The position numbers were made by a program, and so were the translations under genes. A model generated the notes under the pieces. The model saw only the letters and a list, made by a program, of their open reading frames with translations. It was not told the DNA's origin and ran no database searches. DNA of 64,000 nucleotides, taken from positions 1 to 64,000 of the forward strand of contig JADNYJ010000024.1 of assembly GCA_015501075.1 (NCBI GenBank), written 5' to 3'. Positions 1 through 10,199 of the stretch are shown in pieces. The stretch comes from Gymnopilus junonius (Eukaryota; Basidiomycota; Agaricomycetes; Agaricales; Galerinaceae). The number at the start of each line of letters is the position of its first letter. Position 1 is the first letter of the stretch.

Positions 1-188
1 AAAAAAAGACTTACGAAGCTTGTGCATTTGTAGCAGATGCCGTGGTAGAGTTTGAAGAACTGGAGAGAAAACATCAGCCACGTCATTGTCGACCTACACC
101 TCACACAATGACAGCTAACCATGGGACATAGTCAATGCAGTTAAGTCGTGACATAGTCAATGATGTCGTAAGAGGGGGACATAGTTCA

Positions 189-1117
189 ACCCTCTGGAAT
201 GTGTGGTATAGGACAGGGAGGTGAAGGTTTACTTACTTCATCACCTTGACCTTCTTCTTGGTACTTCTACCAGGGGGGGGACTGTCGTCGGCCTGCGCAG
301 TGAGCATGTTAGTATGTGAAGCGGTGTTATAATAAAGAAACTTACTTTGCGTTTGGCCATTGAGAATAAAGGAATGTATAAGAGAATGAAAGGAATGAAG
401 AAATGAAGGGAATGAGGGGGAAGAAAGAAAGGGAGAGAGGAAAAGGCCGTAGTTCGGATGACCTAAGTAATGTGACTTTCGCGCCAGCAAATTGAGTGCC
501 AATGGTCCCAAGTGATCACTGAGATATTTTGGGTAATAGCGCCGGAGCCCTGAATTACAACCCTGCACTATGGATATTAACTACTAAAAACCACAGAATA
601 GAGGACAAACTGACCTATATTCAAGGCAATGTCTAAGTCAGATTTCAAGTAAATAAAGTTGTCTGTGTGAACCCCCGTAATGCACGACATTGCAATGGAA
701 AAAATATTATATCGAATGAACACCATATTGGCAGAAACTTCCTTTTTAGGAAGTACAATATTTCAACCACCCAAGCTATACGTCCCCTTGTAATTATGCA
801 ATTCATTAAAGGCGAACTGTTGTTTTATTTGAAGAAAGGTGGGAGAATCCTTGGTCTCCAGCATTTCTTCGAATGCAGTGGTTATACAATTGGCAAGTGC
901 TTTCGTTGTATGCTTCAGCCTCCTGCATGAGTTTGTCTTCAAGATGGTCATCATCAACTCCTTCAGCTTTGGATAACTTGCGAAAACCATCACTAGTTTA
1001 AGTAGATAGAAAATGGTAAGGAAGCTAGAGGTAGAGCTTTGGTTGTGCTGTGCGATATACAATGGAATCATGAAGTAAGAGGCAGGCAAGTTCATCGTCG
1101 ACGAGCTTTTGAGCTAT
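189..1117. other. No confident gene; purine-rich tract
   Basis: The stretch holds a GA-rich segment (about 370-450) and only short overlapping ORFs with no recognisable family. Downstream of the CDC5-like fragment, the minus strand stays partly coding-like (for example an acidic segment around 880-980). Those pieces could be further decayed parts of the same captured gene, but I could not recognise them. Confidence 0.3.
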
Positions 1118-1422
1118 CGTCTGTGCAATGGTCATATTTTGGAGGTTGCATGCTTCCATCATGACATTATCCTCTGCATTTAAAGTGAGCTAATGATTAA
1201 AAAGACATGGTGTAACTTACGCTGAGGGGCTGTTCTTGGTGTTCTTGCCATATGAGCAGCTTCTAGACCTTCATAGTCACTGAGTAATCTGCTGCTTGTG
1301 TCTCTACCATCACCAATGAGCACCTTGAAATTTTCACCAGTATGACCAATCTTGACGATATCTTCAAGCTCTGCTTCACCAACCTGTTGCGCAGCGGGAA
1401 GAGTGAGCTTTCACCTTCTGTC
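1118..1422 (-). pseudogene. CDC5/CEF1-like splicing-factor fragment
   Basis: Minus-strand translation gives a coding-like stretch with KLTLPAAQQVGEAELEDIVK, then RLLSDYEGLEAA and ARTPRTAPQ. A ~46-nt intron (GTAAGT..CAG) follows, then DNVMMEACNLQNMTIAQT. This order (KL-LP-PAPQ, AELEEVVKVG, LLSEY, RTPRTP, then EAQNL) is what I recall of the middle of CDC5L/Cef1, the Myb-domain subunit of the Prp19 splicing complex. No Myb repeats are present, so this is a fragment. A TGA directly upstream of KLTLP (1411-1413) sits where the family has a basic residue. The retained intron points to DNA-level duplication or capture rather than a retrocopy. The family call rests on memory of the motif order and has not been aligned. 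Confidence 0.5.
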
Positions 1423-1945
1423 AATAGACTCGGCTCTTTAAGTTTCCGATCTGAGCATCGTGAGCAACAGTTAATTTGGTCTGGAGTGATGTAGGCTGTA
1501 GATAATGAGTGGAATGGTAAGGATTATGAGATAAGACATACATGATAATGGCTGCTTTGAACTGGTGGCAACAATAACTTCGTCTTCAGATGCTGCAAAG
1601 CCGTACCATCAGCATTCCTCGCGGTCACAGCTGAGAGGTATATGATGTAACACCCAGGACAAGGACAGTGCAGGAGGGTCCAGGGTCTACAAAATGGGGT
1701 AGATAAAAGGTAAAAGCGAGACCAGGTGGGAAGAGTACTAACCTCTGAAGGCATCAATGAAAGGTCGATATGCTCCTCCTAGCAATCCGTAGATGGGGTC
1801 AAGTACTAAGTAGCGAACATTGGATTAGAAAGTGAGAACGACTACAGAAATTTACTCACCTGGGCATTGAAAAGCCCCTCCTGATGTAAAACAGCATAGG
1901 CCATGATAAGAGACCATAATTGAAGGGTAGCAACATAGATGGAAT

Positions 1946-2134
1946 GCAGACATAGTCAAGCACACAGGACTGCAAGCCATAGGCCATACATGATGAGCAA
2001 AGATGCAGTCAGCTCGCGACCAATGGTAGATTCATGTTGAGGGATAAGTAGGTAGATGCAGACATAGTCAGGCATCCAGAAGTGCAAGCCATAGGCGATG
2101 CATGATGAGCGAGAGACACAGTCAGCTCACATCG
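1946..2134. repeat. Two-copy imperfect tandem repeat, period ~112 nt
   Basis: Copy 1 begins near 1946 and copy 2 near 2058. Each reads GCAGACATAGTCA, then a variable spacer, then GTGCAAGCCATAGGC or a close variant, then CATGATGAGC, then a CAGTCAGCTC end. The two copies differ by scattered substitutions, so the duplication is old. Confidence 0.75.
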
Positions 2135-2356
2135 ATCATAGAGGGTGGAGGTGTTGAAGCCTTGAAGCATTAATGAGGGGGTAGATGTGGAGACGAAAGG
2201 ATGGAGACAGGGAAGGAGGGAAGAACCCTTGAGATATGCACATGACATGATTCCTTCATTATCTAAGTCTAATCTTGAGGCTCACCACTCAATATTTACT
2301 CCCTCTCTCCCTCTCTCTTTCTCTCCCTCTTACTGTACCAATCTTTCAGAGAAGCT

Positions 2357-3900
2357 GACTGTGTCTCTTCTCTTCCATGCTGACTATGGTCTCCGGAACC
2401 TGGCAGGGCTGACTATGTCTCCTGTGTCTTCACTATGTTAATGCTCACCTATCGCCCCAAACACTTGACCTGCTGCTTTCAAACTCTTGGGTATTACAAA
2501 AAATGCCAATCTAGATGCCTATTCTCAGTATTAGTTTTTGATCTTTCACTTTCGACATAAATCCAATTATCAGGTAAGTCAACTTCTATTGCAAGCCTTT
2601 GGCTACTTACTGCATTTCAAGTTATCCATCTAACTTTCCTGGTGTTCTCTTCATCGTCGGTGCCCTATTTTCTAGGTGAATTGTTGACTTAAGTATGTAT
2701 TTAATTTGTTGACTCATTTGATAGGCTTACTCTTTGTTTAATACAGATCGGCTTCGCAATATCTAACTCCGAACTCTCGAAGTCCTGACCCAAGTTAAAA
2801 CAACCCACCTCCCATTGCAAAAGGAAGCTGACTGGCGTCTCTACTAATCCGTGCTGACTGTTGTCTCTGGAAATCGGTAGGGTTGACTATGTCTCCCTTG
2901 ATTTTACCATTGGTACTCTTCCATCACTTCCAACTCTGACCCATTCAAATCCAACAAAAGGTTCATAACCATTGCACCTTTAGCTCTAGTCTCCTTTAAA
3001 TACTCTTTTCCAGTTTTAGTGCCTATACGCTCAATGCTGTTCTTCTCTACATGGTCCTTTAACTATGCAGGCTACATTTCGACAATGGCCACCCCAAAAT
3101 GCTGCAATGCAGGGATTCAATATCTGTATTTGCATATGTTCGATAGCATTTCATGTCCTTTCATATAGATTTTCACTCTCTTGTCACATCAGCACTCCAT
3201 AATCTCTGTCACCCCTCTTTCACCACAACTCGCTCTGTCATTTCTCATTCAAATTCCCCAATCATAGGAGATGCTACAATTATGGGAACCAGCTGTGCAA
3301 TTGTGAAATATATACAGGAGGAGAATGTGCTACATAACTAGTAGGAGCAATTAGACAATGTTGTGCCACATTCCCCAGCAATCGCTTTTGATAATTGATG
3401 ACTTTTCCTGTCACTGCTAAATAATCTTATCAGTCAGATATCTAAGATCTTATCAGTAGTTTTATCTGTATTTATGATCATCAGACCCTTATCAACTGCT
3501 ATCTATTTTGTTATCAGTAGTTTTATCTGTATCTGACCCTTATCAGCTGCTATCTATGTCCTTATCTAATGTGTACTTCTATTTGTATCTAAGGCCATCA
3601 AGGGCTTTGTTGACATGTTTACTCACTCACACTTCATCCTCTTTTCAATCCACATGATTTTCTTTCCAATGTGAGTCTTTCTCCTCTTCCTATTTTAAAT
3701 TGATTCTTTAGTGGAGCTGACTGTGTCTCTCTGCCCCACTGTGAACTGACTATGTCTTTCACATGTACGAATTGGCTTGACTGTGTCTGCCTTTTCTCAT
3801 TCAACCTGTTCTTTGCAATTCTAATGGAGCTGACTGTGTCTCTCCATACAACCCAAACTGACTATGTCTTTCGTGGATACGAGTGGGCCTGACTGCTGTC
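2357..3900 (+). repeat. Dispersed motif cluster, TGACT(A/G)TGTC orientation
   Basis: TGACTATGTC, TGACTGTGTC or one-base variants occur at about 2357, 2381, 2410, 2829, 2855, 2884, 3718, 3747, 3778, 3831, 3859 and 3890. They come in groups of three with a recurring layout: GAGCTGACTGTGTCTCT, then a TGACTATGTCT, then a third copy about 30 nt further on. The cluster ends just before the broken ORF at 3969. The orientation is opposite to the copies at 125-2134. This looks like subterminal transposase-binding repeats, which is an inference. Confidence 0.6.
3450..3562. repeat. Two-copy ~61-nt tandem repeat rich in TTATC
   Basis: Two consecutive units start with TTATCAGTAGTTTTATCTGT (3450 and 3511). 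Both continue with a CAGACCCTTATCA or TGACCCTTATCA stretch and CTGCTATCTAT. The area contains an unusual density of TTATC (GATAA reversed). No function can be assigned. Confidence 0.7.
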
Positions 3901-3968
3901 TGCCCTTGTATCAACCTGTACTCTCCCTCGACATTTTACTCAATGCACTCATCTAAATCTACAGTGCC

Positions 3969-6295
3969 ATGCCGCCTATTACCGTTCCGAAACAGCCTAC
4001 CTTATATCCTTGTATGTTGCTTTTATCTCTTACCTTGCTTTCCTCATGCATACCTGCAGATGGAAAGACTGACTGCTACAGGATTGCTCGGACAGCCAAT
4101 GGCAGGGCTGTATTTGCTACTCACCTGGAACCCAATCGTAAGTTCCCTATGTCCTTTTTTTTTTCTAAACTCAATATTACGTAGAACCTTTGCATGGTAC
4201 AGATGCTCTGATCATTGCTGAAATCTCCGGCTTGCCCTCTCGTCCTCCTGCTTTAAAGGTGGACCCAGTCCGAACCACTTTGGAAACTGGTGTCCCATGG
4301 CCCAGGAGCTTCTACATCATGTCTGCAAACACGAACTGGATTCCCAACCTTGATCGCATGGCACCAGCGTATATGTTCATGAAAATGGACGCTACGGCAC
4401 CCACGATTTGATGCAATGGCCCCAATGGTATTTTGAGGGTACCTGGTATTTCCCTTTCATCATGAGGAAGCCACTTGAGGAAGACCTTTCTGAACACAAG
4501 TATCGCCTCCTCTGGTAGATCTACGCCCTGAGGATTTCGTCAAGGAGCCTGGATCAGTTTCCGATGTTGGCATGATCCGGGTGGATCTATGAAAGCAATT
4601 CATCGAGTTAAGATATGCGATACATCAAGGTGTCATCGACTTCATGCAGGAGAAAGGGTTGACTCGGCAAAGCAAGTATTGTGTGAAATGCTTCATAGCA
4701 ACACCGGCAGCGCTTTGCCAATATTGCATTGGAGTGTGCCCCCCAGGTGTACCTCATGATGCTCCTTACTCTGACTTCATTTCAACACCATGCCCTAGAA
4801 ACTCTGGCCTGTCTCGACTACTTCCACAAGTGGGAAGCAATTGAACTTTCACTGAATGGCTCTCCAGCCCGTGTCGATGACTCCATCATGGGCTGTATTA
4901 CGTGCGACCTCATCCTCGCCCAGAAGTTCTTTGAAATGGGAGTGCCTTACTGGCTTGTTCGGCCTATATCGCTTTCTCTAGCAGCATGCAGGTCCATCAG
5001 TCGATCTCAATGGACAAGCCGACCTTTTCGCTCAAAGTCTACCCGAATACCAAGGTCATCTGGAATGGTGGCCCTTCTGCTGTTCGTAACAGGGCGTGCC
5101 AAAACCTGCACCTCGGCAACATTGATGTTGGTCAGTCAGCTTGGGGGCTGCACCCCGGTGAACTGCCAGACATTGAGCCTTCCGGTAAGCTTTTTATTTT
5201 TATTTTATTATAACTTGCTTGCAGTAGTTAATTATTATAGTCGCAGGACCGTCTTCTGCACCTACCTCGAGCACTCCGTCGCTTCCCGAACCGTCTTCTT
5301 CTTCTTCCATATTCAATACTCCTTGCATGCCTCATCGTCGGATCAAGTTAAGTCGACAAATTAATAAAGTCAAATTTGCCAAGCCAAAATCGAAATTCCC
5401 TGTTGTGCCTGAAGCATCTCCATTCTGGGTGTGTGCCCTGAGCTCCTTCGACCCTTCGTGGAAAGATATATTGGATCATCGTGATGCAGGACTTATGCGT
5501 AGTTTTCCTGTCTTGGATCCTTTTGTCTTATGCGGCTCGGGCGATAGGACCCAAGTTTACTTCTTGGCATGGCTGGCTTTCCGTTGACTTGCCTAAGCCG
5601 CATTCTCGACATTGGAGCCAAAATTACCACTGCAGGGACTAGCGTGATGTGGTCGAGTCCTGGTTCTCAAGATTGGCTGATTTCCTCTTTCATTTGGGAT
5701 CCGCCTATGGCTTCAAGGAGGATTCTGAACAGAAATCCAAGAAGGCTAAGGTGGAGAATGACTTCTACAACTTGTTTGCATTCCGAATCCCAGAGCAGCA
5801 GCCGCCGATCGAGTCTACTGGCAAGGCAAGCTGGTTGCCAGTGCAGCTTCAATTGCAGCATGAAACTTGTCGATCAATTCCACGTATGGCGTGAGGTCAT
5901 TTGGGACCTCTTGAACACAACTTTCAAATGGAGCTACTCACTGTCGACTACTGCATCTACCCTCATAATGTGATGGCTGCCGTGGACCAGTCTTTGCATG
6001 ATGACATGGTTCTTTCTGTTTTTCCTGGCCACACTGTCATCTGCCAGACATTCCCAACTCGGCATGAGGGCTTGGCAGCAAAGAAGTGGGAGAATCATCA
6101 TCGATACTGGGAAGCCTTTCCAAGCTCTTATCGGACTGGCCGGGCGATGAAGCGGCAAAGTTGAAGAAGATGTCCATCGGCAATGATGAGAGCTCCGTTG
6201 TGGCAGTAGAAATGGTCGCATATCCTTACTACTGCCATACATTCTTCGAATATCTTGGTCGGGCTCCTTGCACCCCTCATCGCCTTCCTGAGTAA
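3969..6295 (+). pseudogene. Broken basidiomycete ORF of unknown function, transposon-neighbourhood type
   Basis: Coding pieces run in order through several frames. The first short exons are 3969 to about 4010, 4063-4139 (GKTDCYRIARTANG) and from 4202 (ETGVPWPRSFYIMSANTNW). Then come RLLWXDLRPEDF-like sequence near 4500, LTRQSKYCVKCF at about 4650, SPARVDDSIMGCITCD near 4865-4915, FFEMGVPYWLVRP at about 4930-4965, SMQVHQSISMDKPTFSLKVY near 4985, WRDVVESWFSRLADFLFHL at about 5640-5695, and finally WDLL/EHNFQMELLTVDYC near 5900-5950. At about 4961-4965 and 5909-5912 the reading frame must be changed by one base to keep the coherent protein going, so the gene is decayed. The general layout recalls a large expanded family of uncharacterised proteins in mushroom-forming fungi. 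I cannot assign a function. Confidence 0.5.
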
Positions 6296-6529
6296 GGAAT
6301 TTCTATAACACACCTCGTCGTTGTCTGCTTTTGTAAGTTTCCTTTATTTCTAAGTATTTTAATGTACTGACTTCCATCTAATTGCTTAGTTGTTGTGTAT
6401 AGTTTTCACTTGCTCTCAAGATCGTCATGCCTTTTCTGCTCATAAGTACCTTGCATTGTCAATGTACTGACTTTGTTGCTGACTTGTCATCTGCTGAAGG
6501 TTTTATTTACATGTAAATCTCCGTAGTCA

Positions 6530-6555
6530 TTGACTTGCCTTTCCAGGCAAGTCAA
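6530..6555. repeat. Perfect 11-bp inverted repeat with 4-nt loop
   Basis: TTGACTTGCCT and AGGCAAGTCAA are perfect reverse complements separated by TTCC. The site lies between the broken ORF and the KDZ transposase. A TTTACATGTAAA palindrome lies about 25 nt upstream. It could be a hairpin, a transcription terminator stem or a transposon end; none of these can be proven from the sequence. Confidence 0.7.
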
Positions 6556-6692
6556 ATTTTATTTTATTTTCTTGTTCTGCATTTGGTAAGCCATCCGACA
6601 GCGCATGGACAATGTGTGACCAGCATGTGTCTTTCTTGATCTTTCCACCCATCATCTACCTTTCTTTATCATCTTTATCATTCTGTTCAGCA

Positions 6693-9493
6693 ATGCCGAC
6701 TCCACCTCAGCAGCCTGGAATACACCTACTTTCTGAAGCTACTCACCATCACCAGGCCGCCCTCTCGAAGGCCGACTTGTTGGCCCAGCTGCCACGTATT
6801 ATGAAATCCCTGACCAAAACATGCCGAACCCATACATGGATCTCAATAATGAGCTTAGCGATGAAGTAGACATCAATCCCATATTGGAAGATGAAGCAGA
6901 TGGTGCAGGAGAGAGGAATGTAGGGGAGAATGCTCAGGCAAGGAAGAAGAAGGAACAGCAGTGGAGGAAGTGGAGTGAAGATGTCATTCCTGGGATGCTG
7001 GAGCCTTATGTGGCTTTGATGAGGGAGACTGATTCACTTAGAGACTTGAGTGCTGCAAGGTCAAGGAAGCTTTGCAGTGGTTGTGAGGGCTATTCATCCC
7101 TTGAGGTATCTTGTATCTACTTTGAGAGTGTGTTCTACAACTATTCCCTCTGGTGCTTAACTCCTGACTGGTTTAACAGAAATTGAAAAGCTTGTTTTGT
7201 GTACTTGCAAGGAGCCTGCTTTGCAACTACTTACTTTGGGTCTCTTTCCCTGTGCACCAATGCGCCCTACACTGGCTGTTGACCTCAACATGCTGGACTT
7301 TGTACGTGGGCTGTTTCTCAACACAGCACCCAATGTCACTGCTTGGGCAGAGACACTTGAAGGGTTCCTTAGTGCTCGTAAATTTAAACTCAAAACAAGG
7401 GTTAGTCTTTTAATAGAATTTCATTGTTTCTGATAGCTAACATAAACTCATAGAACACATTGAGGAAGCGTTTTGGAAATGCTCTTCAATGGTATGCAGT
7501 CTTGGAAGATACGAAGCGTCTTCGTTGCAGGAAGTCATTAATAGAATATGAGAAAGTGTTCTTAATGCAGATGATACTCAAGGTATTTGAAAATAACACT
7601 ACTATCTTATATTGCTATTGATACTGTATAACAGACTCTGAAAATCTCAATGATCAGCCTGGAGGTTTTCATGCAGATCACCCAAGTGACTACTTGAGGG
7701 ACAGATGTCCTCTTTGCTTTGGAGGTAAAGATTGGCATCAGCCTGATGAATTGTAAGTTGGTTCCTAAATATCTCCATTGAATCTATACTTATATTTATT
7801 TGTAGAATGGATGTTATTGTTTGTCTGGATGCTTGTTTCACCCAGAAGAGATGCAAGTCACAGAACAGTGCTTGGTCTGCACCCCGTGAGCATCCGGAAA
7901 CTATTTTTGTGCCAGTAGAAGATGTTGAAGTTATGAAAGAGACTGTCGAGACTGCACGTCCTACAAAGAAGAAGCATACAAAGCCAACTGAAGATGGCTT
8001 TGAACCTGGAATGAAAGTGTCATCAGCTATACTTGATGAATGCTTTGATTCTTTTGCTGCTGCAGATTCCAATTGAGTAAAAGCAAGCACCCAGTTTTTT
8101 TCAGACACTGGATTAATGGCTCTTCTCTGTCACCATGATCGTGTCCTCTGGCTTGTTAATATGACTTCAGCTGGAGAAAAGCAGTACTATGCTCTACGTC
8201 TGCTTCAAAAGCTATTTGAACATATTCCTGAGGCTATGCGGGTTGGCATTTTATATGATATTGGCTGTCAGCTTCATCATAGCTGTGTCAAGTATGACTT
8301 CCTTGGAGATGTTCTGGACCGCATTGTCTTTGGAATATCAGTTTTCCATGCTTATGGCCATCAGTGGCCTTGCCAAATTATTTACCATCCACGGAAATGT
8401 CCAGGCTTTGGATTTTCTGATGGTGAAGGATGTGAGCGCTTCTGGAGCTCAATCAAATCTCTTATTCCCTCCTTGCGTGTATCTGGTTACCACTCTCATA
8501 TTTATACCATCAATACCAAAGTCAAGCACTTGGACAACTTGTCAATCTTTGGCATGGGAAAATGGATTCAGCACAAGTGGAAGTCAACCCTAGAAAGAAA
8601 GGAACATTCCTTGAAAACCCTCACTGCTGTATATAGCACTGGAGTTACAGAAGAAGTGCTTAGGCAGGAATGGGCTGATCAAGTCAAAGAACAAACCAAG
8701 CCTTTACCACGCCAATCAAAGAATTTGGCTGATAAAGAAATTCATGCTATTTTTGTTCTATGTGACCAACTGGATGAGATTCAAAAGGAGATTGCAAACT
8801 GTCAAGACATGATCAATATGGGCAACTATGATTCTGGTTTGACAATTTTGGAGGTTCAAGAGCAACTCAAAGACCTTCAGGCAAAACAGAAAGCTATGCT
8901 TGGTGCAATCAAGGACAAGACAAGAAAGCTTTCTGTGGATGATCAAGCAAACTTGAACCGACTTCTAGGCAACAAGTTTCTCCAAACTCGCATGAATGCA
9001 CTGGCAGTAAAACAGCATATTCGGGAGCAACTTGTCATCGCAAATATGAACTTGAAAGCTTACAGCAATCCTACCAGAAGACTATGAATCATCTCAAGCT
9101 TGAGAGTCATGCAGGTCAACAGCTCAAACGCAAGGAACTGGGCATTCAAAAACTAGCAAAAACATACAACAAGCTGTGCCAAGATATGGAGAAACTGATC
9201 AAAGACAAACATGCTCCTAAAGGTGCTTGAGTACCATCAAAAATCAATGTTGAAAGCCTGTTCAAGCTGGACATTGATGATGATATATGGCAGGATCATG
9301 GTTTAACTGATGACTTGGACAATGCATCAGATATACCCTGTTGGCTAGGAGATGACAACATTCGCAATGGTATCAAAGCTCTTTTGTCATATGACCATTC
9401 TAGAGAAGAAGAAAGAAGACTCATCAAGGAGTGACAATCAATGCAAGAGTGGTTTATAGAAGAATGGCATGTCACCACTATTGCATGGCCTCT
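6693..9493 (+). pseudogene. KDZ-family transposase (CxC-associated), decayed
   Basis: This is the remnant of a Kyakuja-Dileera-Zisupton transposase, the cut-and-paste class common in basidiomycetes. In order one sees an acidic N-terminal part; a cysteine-cluster/CxC1-like segment with KLCSGCEGY (about 7060), LVLCTCKEPAL (about 7190) and RPTLAVDLNMLDFVRGLF (about 7262); RCPLCFGGKDWHQPDEL near 7705; and IVCLDACFTQKR at about 7815. The KDZ core follows, with GLMALLCHHDRVLWLVNMTS, GILYDIGCQ, FHAYGHQWPCQIIYHPRK and SDGEGCERFWSS (8113-8460). Coiled-coil sequence then leads to a C-terminal block with LFKLDIDDDIWQ near 9260. Several GT-AG introns interrupt it. Lesions are TGA at 8074-8076, a one-base frameshift near 9058, TGA at 9228-9230 and TGA at 9432-9434. 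At 8074 and 9228 the family usually has Arg, which suggests CGA-to-TGA decay. The copy cannot encode an intact transposase. Confidence 0.85.
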
Positions 9494-9835
9494 TCCTACA
9501 GCTAGTACTACACGTCTACTGCTGTCAGCCACTGGGCTGAAGAGGTAGCCCTGGTCCTCATTTTCCACCACAGTTTTGAGGTATTCTGTCATCATATTGT
9601 CTTCTGTCTACCTTTTCTGTAAGTAAGGTCCAAGTAAGAGGCCCTTTATCATACCTTACACCACCTCTCAAGGATGTAAAATTTGACTTCGGACATATTA
9701 AGGCAACATATACAGAATAATTGATTTAGGGATCTTGAGGAGTTTGCCTTGACCAGCATTGATGTGATCCACGCAGCTAGATATAGCGCATTGATAGTTG
9801 CTGAGTAATTTATGGCTGAGATGAAAGAAATATGT

Positions 9836-10193
9836 TTACCCATTCAATGCAAAATCGGTGAGCAGCGCATCTCCAGTCCTCATACTGACCACTTTGCTGG
9901 AACCAGAAGCTGCAATTCGAAGAATAACAGCATCCCCTTTCCAATGAGTGTCAGGGATGATATGCTCTATAGCCAGATTCTCGGCCAAATGATGATCATT
10001 CTTGAAAAAAAACTGGAAACTGTGCTTCATGCCATAGATATCGATTACAGTGACTTCACAGTCCCACATGCGGGTTTGGGTACTGTTGTCAGTGAAAGCA
10101 CCTTGGAGGAGTGTGAATCGTTGACAGCCATCATCCTGGGTTAGGATGCTGGTAAACTTGGGACGTTGATCAGTTGACTGATAAATCCTTCCT
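9836..10193 (-). pseudogene. Coding-like remnant of unknown family
   Basis: A continuous minus-strand frame of about 118 codons contains QDDGCQRFTLLQGAF, MWDCEVTVIDIYGMKHSF, FFFKNDHHLAENLA and IIPDTHWKGDAVILR. Its balanced composition differs from the low-complexity ORFs around it. The only ATG gives 77 codons (10069-9836). The form recalls short uncharacterised basidiomycete proteins found among transposons, but the family is not named. It could be the end of a larger spliced gene or a relic. Confidence 0.35.
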
Positions 10194-10199
10194 CAAATT

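Larger units (their letters stand above)
125..2134 (-). repeat. Dispersed 10-bp motif cluster, GACATAGTCA orientation
   Basis: The motif GACATAGTCA or a close variant is seen at about 125, 150, 178, 1949 and 2061. The related string GACACAGTCAGCTC ends the second of two copies of a ~112-nt imperfect tandem repeat (copies starting at about 1946 and 2058), and a variant of it ends the first. Read on the minus strand these are TGACTATGTC and GAGCTGACTGTGTC, the same motifs that appear on the plus strand from 2357 onward. This resembles subterminal repeats of a DNA transposon, but no element boundary or target-site duplication could be assigned. Confidence 0.55.
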
